Assembly (NCBI RefSeq): GCF_026000375.1 | Contig: NZ_AP026708.1 | Span: 3,322,001 to 3,386,000, forward strand | DNA from: Pseudodesulfovibrio portus | GTDB lineage: Bacteria; Desulfobacterota; Desulfovibrionia; Desulfovibrionales; Desulfovibrionaceae | Direction: 5' to 3' | Length of the DNA stretch: 64,000 nt | Shown: positions 32,455-40,773 of the stretch, in pieces | Numbering within the stretch: position 1 is the stretch's first letter | Layout: each line of letters begins with the position of its first letter | Position numbers and translations under genes: made by a program | The notes under the pieces: model-generated | What the model saw: the letters and a program-made list of their open reading frames with translations, nothing else | Database searches by the model: none | What the model was told of the DNA's origin: nothing

Positions 32455-34719
32455 ATGGATCAGTCAGAATTGAGACGATTGGAGAGCCGGTGCGTGCAGG
32501 AAGAAGCGCCCCGATGCACGGCGTCCTGCCCTTTGCATGTCGATGTGAAGGGCTTTTGCGCGTTGATGGCCCAGCGCCGTTTTGACAAGGCGTGGTCCGT
32601 TCTTGCCAAGACGCTTCCGCTGCCCGGCGTGCTGGTCCGGTTGTGCGACGGCCCGTGCAAGGGGGCCTGCGTGCGCAAGGACGCGGGCGGGGCCGTGGAG
32701 ATCGACGCGCTGGAACGTGCCTGCGCCGCACTCGCCAAGTCGGTGAGGCCGCCCAAGCCTTTGCCGTCGAGGCATAAGTCCGTGGCCGTGGTCGGCGGCA
32801 CCCTGACCGGGCTGTGCGCTGCCTGGGAGATGGCCCGGCGCGGGTTCGACGTGACCCTGTACTGCGAGCAGGCGGGGAGTTGCCTGTCCGCCGTCCCGGA
32901 ATCGACCCTGCCCGGAGGCGTGCTGGCAAACGAGATGGAAGCGCTACGCGCCATGGGTGCGGACATGAAGGAGAACGTCAGCCTCACTCCCGAACTGCTC
33001 GACTCCCTGCTTGAGGAAAAGGATGCGGTCTTTATCGATTCCGACGACCTGCCCGAGGACGTGCGCAGCTTTGGCCAGCCGGACGAGATTACCCTCGGCA
33101 CCGAGCGGGCAGGGCTGTTCGCCAGCCGGACCGGGGAGCCGTCTGCGGTTTTCCAGGCGGCAACGGGCCGTCGGGCGGCCAACTCCATCGAACGTTTCAC
33201 CCAGGGCGTTTCCATGGTTTCGGGCCGTGAGCTGGAAGGCCCGTACGAGACGCGGCTGTTCACCAGCCTGGACAAGGTGGAGCCGCTGCCCCCGACTCCC
33301 TCCGACGGCGTCTACGCCGAGGTCGAGGCCCGCGACGAGGCGAAGCGGTGTTTGCAGTGCGAGTGCATGGAGTGCGTGAAGACCTGCGAATATCTCAGGC
33401 ATTACAAATACTATCCCAAGGTCTACGCGCGGCAGATCTACAACAACGAGTCCATTGTCATGGGCACGCGCCAGGCCAACACCATGATCAACTCGTGCAT
33501 GCTGTGCGGGTTGTGCGAGACCGTGTGCCCCGAAGACTTTTCCATGGGTGACGTCTGCCTGGAGGCCCGGCGGTCCATGGTCGAGCGGGGCAAGATGCCG
33601 CCCTCGGCGCATGATTTCGCCCTGCGCGACATGGCCTTTGCCAATGGCGAGCGGTGCGCGCTGGCCCGGCACGCTCCCGGCACGGATGCGAGCGAGTATG
33701 TTTTCTTTCCCGGCTGCCAGTTGACGGCCTCCGACCCGGACGGCGTGGAAACAGCCTACGGCGACTTGCGCGAACGGCTGGGCAACGTGGGGTTGATGCT
33801 CCACTGTTGCGGCGCGCCCGCCGACTGGTCGGGCCGGGTCGGGCTTTTCGAGGAGGCAATGGCCGAGCTCAAGTCCGTCTGGGAATCCCTGGGCAGCCCC
33901 AAGATCATCGCGGCCTGTCCGACCTGCATCAAGACCCTTCGCGTCGGGCTGCCCGATGCGGAGATAGTGTCCCACTGGTCCGTGCTGCGCGCCCTTGGGG
34001 TGCCGGTTCAGGCCACGGACGGGGGCGGGACCCTGGCCATCAGCGATCCCTGCGCAGCCCGGCACGACAGGGTGTTGCGCGAGGATGTCCGGGCCCTGCT
34101 CGAACAGGCGAACGTCTCTCTGGTGGAGCCGGAGCTGACCGGCGAGTACACCGAATGCTGCGGCTTCGGCGGCCTGCTTTCCGAGGCCAACCCGGAGTTG
34201 GGCCGGAAGGTGGCGGAGCGCCGGGCCGGGGCCAGGGAAGAGGATTTTGTCACCTATTGCGCCATGTGCCGCGACATGATCGCCAGGACCGGCAAGCGGG
34301 CCCTGCACCTCTACGACCTGCTGTATCCCAAGGGGGACTCACCGGCTGCGCGCCCGTCACCCGGATACTCCGCCAGGCGTGAGAACCGCGTCCGTTTGCG
34401 GGAAACACTGCTGCGCGGGCTGTGGCAGGAAGACGCAGGCCCGAACGGCGATCCGTTCGAGGCCATTGAAGTGGCGTTTTCCGATCAGGCCGCCGCGAAC
34501 ATGGAAGACAGGCGCATCCTGAAAAGCGACGTCCAGAAGGTGTTGCTGCACGTCGGTCGGGGCGGCCAGCGGTTCGTCCATGGCGAGACCGGGCATTTCC
34601 TGTCCGCGTTTCGGCCTGTCGTGGTCACCTACTGGGTTGAATTCGAGGAACGAGACGGTGGTTACTACGTGCACAACACGTGGTCCCACCGCATGCACAT
34701 CAAGGGAGAGCGGTCATGA
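32455..34719 (+). CDS. iron-sulfur flavoprotein-like / CCG-domain oxidoreductase linked to Mop
   Basis: A 754-aa chimera. Residues 1-110 resemble the GltD-type N-terminal iron-sulfur helical domain (CTASCPLHVDVKGFC, CDGPCKGACVRKDAGG). A short FAD/NAD-like fold at 110-250 has VAVVGGTLTGLCAAWEMARRG, in which the central glycine of GxGxxG is threonine, so flavin binding is doubtful. From about 300 come two ferredoxin motifs (CLQCECMECVKTC, CMLCGLCETVCP). From 415 comes an HdrB/GlpC-like CCG region (FFPGCQ, HCCGAPADW, CPTCIK, ECCGFGGL, YCAMCRDMI). The last 100 residues are a separate domain of unknown role. It may receive electrons from Mop. The same gene order is known in D. vulgaris (DVU1558 next to DVU1559). 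Confidence 0.75.
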   Translation: MDQSELRRLESRCVQEEAPRCTASCPLHVDVKGFCALMAQRRFDKAWSVLAKTLPLPGVLVRLCDGPCKGACVRKDAGGAVEIDALERACAALAKSVRPPKPLPSRHKSVAVVGGTLTGLCAAWEMARRGFDVTLYCEQAGSCLSAVPESTLPGGVLANEMEALRAMGADMKENVSLTPELLDSLLEEKDAVFIDSDDLPEDVRSFGQPDEITLGTERAGLFASRTGEPSAVFQAATGRRAANSIERFTQGVSMVSGRELEGPYETRLFTSLDKVEPLPPTPSDGVYAEVEARDEAKRCLQCECMECVKTCEYLRHYKYYPKVYARQIYNNESIVMGTRQANTMINSCMLCGLCETVCPEDFSMGDVCLEARRSMVERGKMPPSAHDFALRDMAFANGERCALARHAPGTDASEYVFFPGCQLTASDPDGVETAYGDLRERLGNVGLMLHCCGAPADWSGRVGLFEEAMAELKSVWESLGSPKIIAACPTCIKTLRVGLPDAEIVSHWSVLRALGVPVQATDGGGTLAISDPCAARHDRVLREDVRALLEQANVSLVEPELTGEYTECCGFGGLLSEANPELGRKVAERRAGAREEDFVTYCAMCRDMIARTGKRALHLYDLLYPKGDSPAARPSPGYSARRENRVRLRETLLRGLWQEDAGPNGDPFEAIEVAFSDQAAANMEDRRILKSDVQKVLLHVGRGGQRFVHGETGHFLSAFRPVVVTYWVEFEERDGGYYVHNTWSHRMHIKGERS

Positions 34720-34931
34720 GCGTGATACAGGTTCCCGAGGCCGATGCCGGCCAGTGGCGGTGCGCAACCTGCGACGAGGAGCTGGCCCTGCGGCCTGTGG
34801 AATTGGAATACCTCGACTCGCTGTTCAACGTGGCCCTGCCTGCCTGCCCCAAGTGCGGCATGGTTCTCATTCCGGAGAACCTCGCTTTGGGCAAGATGAA
34901 CCAGGTCGAGCATCTCCTGGAGGACAAGTAG
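34716..34931 (+). CDS. small two-CxxC redox/zinc-ribbon protein (DVU_1557 family)
   Basis: A 71-aa protein with CATC near residue 13 and CPKC near 45. This spacing gives a zinc-ribbon or rubredoxin-like knuckle, with GMVLIPENLALGKMNQVEHLLEDK at its end. It overlaps the stop of the large oxidoreductase (ATGA at 34716) and ends 2 nt before the methyltransferase start. A metal-bound scaffold or a small electron carrier are both possible; no activity can be assigned from sequence. Confidence 0.75.
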   Translation: MSVIQVPEADAGQWRCATCDEELALRPVELEYLDSLFNVALPACPKCGMVLIPENLALGKMNQVEHLLEDK

Positions 34932-34933
34932 CC

Positions 34934-35590
34934 GTGCCGGATGGACGCCCGTTATGGGAAAGGCCCGGACTGCGGACGGTTGCGGGCGACACGTTGCGCC
35001 CCGGCGGCTTTGCGCTCACGGACCGTGCCGCCGAGGCCATGGACATGATGCCGGGCTGGCGGGTGCTGGACGTGGGCTGCGGCCTTGGGGCCACTCTGGG
35101 CAGGTTGCGTGCCCGGTTCGGGGCCAGGGCCTACGGCGTGGAGTTTTCCGCCGAACAGATCGAAAAAGCGAAAAGGACCGGTATGGTCCGGGGAAAGGGG
35201 GATTGCCTGCCCTTTGGCGACGGGACGTTTTCGGCGGTGTTCTGTGAATGCGTGCTGTCGCTTTTCGCTGATCCGAAAACCGGGCTCGATGAATTCAACC
35301 GTGTGCTCGAGGCCGGGGGCTTTCTGGCATTGTCCGATCTCTGCGCCCCGGACGACGATGGCGCCGGGGCCGGTTCCTGTGCGGACAGGGCCGTTTCCTT
35401 CGCGCGGACCCGGACCATGGTGGAAGAGGCCGGGTTCGAGGTCGAATTGGTGGAAGACCATTCCCGTCTGCTCAGGGATTTGGCCGCCAAGCTTGTTTGG
35501 GTCGGGGAATCCGGGTGCGGGTGCAACGCTCGCGGCGGCCTCGGCTATTTCTTGATGATCGCCAGGAAGAAAGGATGGACGCATGTTTGA
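34934..35590 (+). CDS. trsM: SAM-dependent methyltransferase of the Mop cluster (DVU_1556 family)
   Basis: A 218-aa class I methyltransferase: motif I VLDVGCGLGATLGRL, GVEFSAEQIEKAK, a DCLPFGDGTFSAVFCECVLSLF stretch (motif II/post-I) and LEAGGFLALSDLCAP. The C-terminal third contains SGCGCNARGGLG, a cysteine pair unusual for this fold. GTG 34934 is used because GGAGG lies about 10 nt upstream and the frame is otherwise a shadow of the preceding gene. The substrate is unknown; by position it acts on a cofactor, a small molecule or Mop itself. It overlaps the next gene by 8 nt. Confidence 0.8.
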   Translation: MPDGRPLWERPGLRTVAGDTLRPGGFALTDRAAEAMDMMPGWRVLDVGCGLGATLGRLRARFGARAYGVEFSAEQIEKAKRTGMVRGKGDCLPFGDGTFSAVFCECVLSLFADPKTGLDEFNRVLEAGGFLALSDLCAPDDDGAGAGSCADRAVSFARTRTMVEEAGFEVELVEDHSRLLRDLAAKLVWVGESGCGCNARGGLGYFLMIARKKGWTHV

Positions 35591-36038
35591 TGATACCGGA
35601 TTGCTGCTGATGGAATTGGCCGGAAAGGGATATTGCTGCAGCCAGATAATGGTTTTGCTGGCCCTGGACGAAATGGGCCGCGAGAACCCTGACCTGACGC
35701 GGGCGGCTGCCGGGCTGTGCAACGGTCTGGGCGATTGCTCCGGGCCGTGCGGGGTGTATACGGGCGCGTCCCTCGTGTTGGGCCTGTACGCGGGCAAGGG
35801 CATGGACATGGAGGAGAGCGACGACAAGCTGCCTCTCATGCTTGAGGAGTTGCGCGAGTGGTTCGTCGCGGCGACGGAACAGTATGGCGGCATCACCTGC
35901 GGAGCCATTCTGGACCGGGAGTGCGGCCAGCCCGACAAGAAGCGTTGCAGCGGGCTCTTGGCCGATACCTTTGCCCAGCTCAGGACAATTCTGGCCGATA
36001 ACGGTTTCGATCTCTCCGAGGGGCGCGACGACGCATGA
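35583..36038 (+). CDS. C_GCAxxG_C_C family redox protein (DVU_1555 family)
   Basis: A 151-aa protein. YCCSQIMVLLAL at residues 17-28 and GLGDCSGPCGVYTGASLVLG further on correspond to the cysteine pattern of C_GCAxxG_C_C proteins, followed by CGAILDREC and CSGLLADTF. All the conserved cysteines are present. Members of this family are thought to bind a metal or cluster and often sit beside molybdenum or selenium genes. It overlaps the upstream gene by 8 nt and the radical SAM gene by 4 nt (ATGA), so it belongs to one translationally coupled run. Confidence 0.82.
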   Translation: MFDDTGLLLMELAGKGYCCSQIMVLLALDEMGRENPDLTRAAAGLCNGLGDCSGPCGVYTGASLVLGLYAGKGMDMEESDDKLPLMLEELREWFVAATEQYGGITCGAILDRECGQPDKKRCSGLLADTFAQLRTILADNGFDLSEGRDDA

Positions 36039-37378
36039 GCCGGTTACCGCGAAGCGTATGCCCTGTTTGCCTGCGCCCCATTCCGGCACATCACGAGATG
36101 CAGGGCGGCAGCGTTTTTCTGGTCAAGAGCTGCCCGGATCACGGGATTTTCCGGACCATTGTCTGGCGCGGCCAGCCGGATTTTCAGGATTGGTCGCGGC
36201 CCAAGGTGCCGTCTTTCCCGAAAACACCTTTTTCCCGTGTGGAGCAAGGGTGCCCCCTGGATTGCGGTCTGTGCGACGGACACCTCCAGCACACCTGCAC
36301 GGCCGTCATGGAAATCACCTGGCGTTGCGACCTGGGCTGCCCGGTCTGCTTCGCCTCGTCCGGCGGGTCGGCCCCGCCCGATCCCACGGTGGACGAGATG
36401 GGCCGCCTCTTCGACCGGGTGTTCGAGGCGTCCGGCCATTGCAACGTCCAGCTTTCCGGTGGGGAACCCACGGTGCGCGACGACCTGCCCGACCTGATCC
36501 GGCTGGGCAAGGCCAAGGGATTCCCCTTTATCCAGCTCAACACCAACGGCCTGCGCATCGGGCGGGAACACGGCTATGCCGAGGTCCTTGCCGATGCGGG
36601 GTTGGATTCCGTTTTCCTGCAATTCGACGGTACCGCGGATTCCATTTATTCGACCCTGCGCGGCAGGCCGCTTCTCGACACCAAGCTGGCCGCCGTCGAG
36701 GCGCTGTTCCGTGCGGGAATCGGCATCGTGCTGGTACCCACGGTGGTGCCGGGGGTGAACGACCATGACCTCGGCGCGATCCTGCGCCTGGCGGCGGAGC
36801 AATCGCCAGGGGTGCGAGGCGTGCATTTTCAGCCGGTGAGCTACTTCGGTCGCTATCCCCGGTCTCCTTCGGACGAGCAGCGCATCACCCTGCCCGAACT
36901 GATGCGGCTGTTGGAGAAGCAGACCGGGGGCGCGGTGCGGGCGCGGGACTTCCTGCCGCCGGGGTGCGAGCACTCCCATTGCTCCTTTCACGCCAATTAC
37001 GTGGTGGCCGAGGACGGCGGCCTCGACAAGCTGTCGGCGGGCGGCACATGCGGCTGCACGCCGCGTCCGGCGTCCGAGGGCGCGGACAAGGCCAAGGCGT
37101 TCGTCAAGCGCCAGTGGGCTGCGCCGGACAAGACGTTGCCCATGGCGGACGCGCCGGACGCGCTCGACGCCTTTATCAGCCGGGCGGCCACGCACACCCT
37201 GGCCGTGTCGGCCATGGCCTTTCAGGACGCCTGGACCCTCGACCTCGAACGGCTCAAGGGGTGCTGCATTCACGTGGTGTCGCCCGACGGTCGGCTGATT
37301 CCCTTTTGCGCCTACAACCTGACGTCCATGGACGGCGAAACCCTGTACCGGGGGAAATGTGGCTCTGCCTGTCCTTGA
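36035..37378 (+). CDS. trsS: radical SAM protein of the Mop cluster (TrsS family)
   Basis: A 447-aa enzyme. An N-terminal CPVC knuckle (residues 9-12) and CGLC precede the radical SAM core CDLGCPVC, a CX3CX2C [4Fe-4S] site near residue 98, followed by QLSGGEPTVRDDLP, LNTNGLRIG and FLQFDGTAD. The C-terminus adds cysteine-rich segments (GCEHSHCSF, GCCIHVVSPDG, PFCAYN, GKCGSACP) that could hold auxiliary clusters or bind a second metal. Relatives are annotated as radical SAM (seleno)proteins. Here no in-frame TGA needs to be read as selenocysteine. The reaction is unknown; such enzymes next to XdhC and MobA-like genes point to cofactor chemistry. Confidence 0.85.
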   Translation: MSRLPRSVCPVCLRPIPAHHEMQGGSVFLVKSCPDHGIFRTIVWRGQPDFQDWSRPKVPSFPKTPFSRVEQGCPLDCGLCDGHLQHTCTAVMEITWRCDLGCPVCFASSGGSAPPDPTVDEMGRLFDRVFEASGHCNVQLSGGEPTVRDDLPDLIRLGKAKGFPFIQLNTNGLRIGREHGYAEVLADAGLDSVFLQFDGTADSIYSTLRGRPLLDTKLAAVEALFRAGIGIVLVPTVVPGVNDHDLGAILRLAAEQSPGVRGVHFQPVSYFGRYPRSPSDEQRITLPELMRLLEKQTGGAVRARDFLPPGCEHSHCSFHANYVVAEDGGLDKLSAGGTCGCTPRPASEGADKAKAFVKRQWAAPDKTLPMADAPDALDAFISRAATHTLAVSAMAFQDAWTLDLERLKGCCIHVVSPDGRLIPFCAYNLTSMDGETLYRGKCGSACP

Positions 37379-38663
37379 CCAATGGCTCGTCCGGCGCATG
37401 GGCCGGGCGGACAAGCTTCCTCCTTCAAAGGATGCACTGCGCGAGTGGCAGCTTGCGAGGTTGCGGACGCTGATCGCTCATGCGCAGGCGAACAGCTCCT
37501 TTTATGCGCGGAGCCTGTCAGGCGTGGACCCGGCATCCATACGGTCCCCGGAGGATTTTTCCCGGTTGCCCACGGTATCGCCCGACGACCTGCGCGAGCA
37601 GCCGGAACGGTTTCTGTGTGTGTCGCAGGACGACATTGCGCGGGTCGTGACCCTGCAAAGCTCGGGCACCACCGGGCAGCCCAAGCGCGTGTTCCATACC
37701 CGTGACGACCTTGAGGCCACTGCCGATTATTTTGACTGGGGCATGCGCAATCTGGTCGGGCCGGGGCAGACCGCGTTGGTGCTCATGCCGGGGGAACGTC
37801 CCGGCGGGGTAGGGCGGTTGCTGGTGGACGCGCTTTCCCGTTCCGGCGCGCGCGCCGTGGCCCATGGCGTCCTGGAGGATGCCGGAGCCGGGGTGGACCA
37901 CCTGCTCGCCGAGGAAGCGTCCTGCATCGTCGGGCCGCCCGCCCACGTCCATCTGCTCGCCCGCGAGTGGGAGCGGCGGAGATTGCCCGCAGGCACGGTT
38001 TGCTCGGTCCTGCTCTGTTGGGACTCGGTTCCGGATGCGCTGGCCGACAACGTGGAGCGGATTTTCGGCTGTCGAGTGTTCCGGCACTGGGGCATGATCG
38101 AGACCGGGCTGGGCGGGGCAGTGGAGTGTGCGCCGGGATCGGGCCTGCACCTGCGCGAGGCCGACGTGTTCCTCGAGATTGTCGATCCGGAAACCGGGAG
38201 CCTTGTGCCTGACGGGGAGTTCGGCGAAATGGTCGTCACTTCGGTGCTCAAGCTCGGCATGCCGCTCATCCGCTACCGGACCGGCGACCGGGGGTGCATC
38301 CTGCCCGGCCCTTGCCGTTGCGGCAGCCCCTTGCGGCGGCTTGATCCGCATGTGCGCCGGTTGGCGGCCGGCGTTGCCGTCGGCACGGGCCTGCTCCGAC
38401 TCGAAGAGCTGAACGAGGCGTTGTACGCCGTGGAAGGTTTGAGTGATTTTTCGGCGCGCCTGTCCGGGCGGACGCTCCATGTGCTGGTATGCGGCGGAAA
38501 CGGCGTGGGGGAGCGCGCGAAGCGTGCGCTTGCCTCTTTGCCCGTCATCGCTCTGGGTGTTACGGAAAATGTGCTGCAAATCGATATTGAAATGAAAAAT
38601 GACGCTGCTCCGGCCTTACCTGGGCTCGGGAAGCGGCGGATAGTGATTGATAGGGAGTTGTGA
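37359..38663 (+). CDS. AMP-forming acyl-CoA ligase-like protein (DVU_1553 family)
   Basis: A 434-aa member of the phenylacetate-CoA ligase branch of adenylate-forming enzymes. LQSSGTTGQPKRVFHT is the AMP/phosphate loop near residue 100. HWGMIETGLGGAVEC and IRYRTGDRG are the A4/A8-type motifs, and a short C-terminal lobe follows. The family would activate a carboxylic acid with ATP, perhaps transferring it to CoA or a carrier. It starts with GTG inside the radical SAM gene (20-nt overlap) behind GGGGG. A CoA ligase in a molybdenum-hydroxylase cluster could act on the acid product of Mop, or build a cofactor side chain; the sequence does not decide. Confidence 0.82.
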   Translation: MALPVLDQWLVRRMGRADKLPPSKDALREWQLARLRTLIAHAQANSSFYARSLSGVDPASIRSPEDFSRLPTVSPDDLREQPERFLCVSQDDIARVVTLQSSGTTGQPKRVFHTRDDLEATADYFDWGMRNLVGPGQTALVLMPGERPGGVGRLLVDALSRSGARAVAHGVLEDAGAGVDHLLAEEASCIVGPPAHVHLLAREWERRRLPAGTVCSVLLCWDSVPDALADNVERIFGCRVFRHWGMIETGLGGAVECAPGSGLHLREADVFLEIVDPETGSLVPDGEFGEMVVTSVLKLGMPLIRYRTGDRGCILPGPCRCGSPLRRLDPHVRRLAAGVAVGTGLLRLEELNEALYAVEGLSDFSARLSGRTLHVLVCGGNGVGERAKRALASLPVIALGVTENVLQIDIEMKNDAAPALPGLGKRRIVIDREL

Positions 38664-38665
38664 TC

Positions 38666-39652
38666 ATGAAGAATTTTGTGCGTTCCGTCTGCCGGTTGAT
38701 TGACCGGAATGAACCCTTTGCCCTGGCCACCGTGGTGGAGAGCTCCGGCTCCACGCCGCGCTCCTCGGGTGCCAAGATGGCCGTGCGCCGGGACGGTTCC
38801 ATCATCGGCACCGTGGGCGGCGGGCTGGCCGAGGCCCTGGCCTGCAAGAATTGTCGGGCCATGCTGGAAGCCGGGAACGGGGCCGCGCATCTGATGTTCG
38901 TGGACATGACCCAGGAACTGGCCGCCGACTCGGACATGATCTGCGGCGGCGGGCTGTCCATATTGCTGGAGACCGTGGAACCGGACGGACTGTGCGCCGC
39001 CGCCTACCGGGAGCTGGACGGATTGCTGCGCAGGGGCGTCCGTTCGGTCCTGTCCACGCGATACGAGGAGACCGATGTGTGGCGGGCCGTGAACCATATG
39101 GTCCTCAAGGACGCCGAAGAAACTGAGCCGCGCTTCGAGAACCGGGGCGTGAACATGTTGTTCCTCGAGCCATTTATCCCGCCTGCGCCGCTTTATATCT
39201 TCGGTGCCGGGCACGTGTCCCTGTTTACTGCGCGCGTGGGGGCCATGGTCGGGTTTCGCACGGTGGTCCTCGACGACCGGGCGGATTTTGCCAACAAGGA
39301 CCGTTTCCCGGAAGCGGACGAGGTGGTGGTGCTGTCGTCCTTTGACGGGTGCTTCGACGGCCTCGACGTGGACGAAGACGCGTTCATCGTCGTGGTCACG
39401 CGGGGCCATCTGCACGACCGCAACGTGCTGGCCGAGGCGCTCAGGACCAAGGCCGGGTACGTGGGCATGATCGGCAGCAGCAAGAAACGCGACAAGATTT
39501 ACGCATCGCTGCTGGACGACGGTTTCACCCAGGCTGATATCGACCGCTGCCATTGTCCCATCGGCCTGACCATCGGCGCGCAGACGCCCGAGGAGATCGC
39601 GGTTTCCATTGTCGGCGAATTGATCAAGGCCCGATCGGGAGCAGGTGCATGA
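38666..39652 (+). CDS. xdhC: XdhC family molybdenum-hydroxylase maturation protein
   Basis: A 328-aa protein with the XdhC/CoxI layout. The N-terminal domain is LATVVESSGSTPRSSGAKMAV with GTVGGGLAEALAC. The C-terminal Rossmann domain has LYIFGAGHVSLFTARVGAMVGFRTVVLDDR and FIVVVTRGHLHDRNVL, then GYVGMIGSSKKRDKI. XdhC binds the molybdenum cofactor and supports its sulfuration and insertion into xanthine dehydrogenase-type enzymes. The upstream GTG (38660) lies too close to GGAG, so ATG 38666 is preferred. It ends in ATGA overlap with the MobA-like gene. The expected client is Mop. Confidence 0.92.
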   Translation: MKNFVRSVCRLIDRNEPFALATVVESSGSTPRSSGAKMAVRRDGSIIGTVGGGLAEALACKNCRAMLEAGNGAAHLMFVDMTQELAADSDMICGGGLSILLETVEPDGLCAAAYRELDGLLRRGVRSVLSTRYEETDVWRAVNHMVLKDAEETEPRFENRGVNMLFLEPFIPPAPLYIFGAGHVSLFTARVGAMVGFRTVVLDDRADFANKDRFPEADEVVVLSSFDGCFDGLDVDEDAFIVVVTRGHLHDRNVLAEALRTKAGYVGMIGSSKKRDKIYASLLDDGFTQADIDRCHCPIGLTIGAQTPEEIAVSIVGELIKARSGAGA

Positions 39653-40773
39653 CGCGGTTGGCGGCTGTAATTCCGGCGGCGGGCCTTTCTTCACGCATGG
39701 GCAGGTTCAAGCCGTTCCTGCCGCTGGGGGACGGGACCGTATTGGAACAGGTCATCAATGTTTTTGCCCCGGCGTGTATCGAGCCGATCATCGTGGTCAC
39801 GGGCAAGCGAGGCGATGAAGTGGCTGCTGCCGCCGAAAAGGCCGGAGGCGTGGCCGTGCATAACCCGGACTTCGAGCAGGGCATGTTTTCTTCCGTCCTG
39901 GCCGGAGTCAAGGCGTTGCCCGACGATATCGACGGTTTTTTCATGCTTCCGGCGGATGTTCCCCTGGTGCGTCCGGAGACGGTGCGCGGCCTCGCCGAAG
40001 CGTTCGGGCGGGAGCGCCCGGCGGTTCTCTATCCCCGGTTTCGTGGCGAGCGGGGGCATCCGCCCGTCATCCGCCGGGACCTGCTCCCGGATATCCTGCA
40101 TCATGACGGTGTCGGCGGACTGCGCGCAGTGCTCAAACGTTTTGAGGCGGATTCGGCTGATCTGGATGTGGCCGATTCGGGCATCCTGCACGACCTCGAC
40201 CTTCCGGAAGACTACGACCTGGCCGTGACCTCCTTCGGCAGGGGGTACCCAGACGACGCGGAGTGCGCCCAGTTGTGGGCCATGGCCGACGGCACCGGGC
40301 ACGTCATGCGCCATTGCGAGGCCGTGTCCCGTGTGGCCGAAGCCCTGTGCGCGGCCCTCAACCGGCGTGACGGGGTAAAGCCGCTTGACCGAAAGCTGGT
40401 GCGCGGTGCGGCCCTGACCCACGATATCGGCAAGGGAACCAGACGCCATGAGGAAGCCGGCGCGGAACTGCTCCATGATCACGGGTTCCACGCGGCCGCC
40501 GAGATCGTCCGGGCCCATTTCGACGTGGAGCTGTTTCCTGACGAGCCCATCTCGGAGAGGGAGGTGGTTTTTCTTGCGGACAAACTGGTCCGTTGCGACC
40601 ATCCGGTCCTTCTGGAAGGGCGGTACCTGGAGAAGATGGAGATGTATGCCGACGAACCCGGCGCGGTTCCGGCCATCCGGGGCCGTCTGGAACGGGCCCG
40701 GAACCTGCTGGCCCGGTTCGACCGGGAAATGGGCGTGTCCTCGGAGCAACTGGCCCGGGAGGCTTTTGCATGA
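39649..40773 (+). CDS. MobA-like nucleotidyltransferase fused to an HD domain (DVU_1551 family)
   Basis: A 374-aa two-domain protein. Residues 1-200 form a MobA/MocA-type NTP transferase (VIPAAGLSSRMGRFKPFLPLG, DFEQGMFSSVLAG, FFMLPADVPLVRPET), which in relatives attaches CMP or GMP to molybdopterin. From about 225 comes an HD phosphohydrolase-like domain (MRHCEAVSRVAEAL, ALTHDIGKG, HEEAGAELLHDHGFHAAAEIV). Fusion of a cofactor nucleotidyltransferase with a metal-dependent hydrolase is unusual and suggests making and unmaking of a nucleotide-linked cofactor. It starts within the xdhC stop and overlaps the phosphatase gene by 4 nt. Confidence 0.88.
   Translation: MTRLAAVIPAAGLSSRMGRFKPFLPLGDGTVLEQVINVFAPACIEPIIVVTGKRGDEVAAAAEKAGGVAVHNPDFEQGMFSSVLAGVKALPDDIDGFFMLPADVPLVRPETVRGLAEAFGRERPAVLYPRFRGERGHPPVIRRDLLPDILHHDGVGGLRAVLKRFEADSADLDVADSGILHDLDLPEDYDLAVTSFGRGYPDDAECAQLWAMADGTGHVMRHCEAVSRVAEALCAALNRRDGVKPLDRKLVRGAALTHDIGKGTRRHEEAGAELLHDHGFHAAAEIVRAHFDVELFPDEPISEREVVFLADKLVRCDHPVLLEGRYLEKMEMYADEPGAVPAIRGRLERARNLLARFDREMGVSSEQLAREAFA

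Noticed and set aside
28517-32929. 1470-codon open frame on the minus strand
   Set aside because: It lies opposite the molybdopterin-binding protein and mop genes, whose families are certain. High GC makes long antisense frames common; it has no domain and no ribosome site.
37376-37378. TGA at the end of the radical SAM gene read as selenocysteine
   Set aside because: The frame after it has no conserved continuation, the next gene already overlaps, and the cysteine-rich C-terminus is complete before it.
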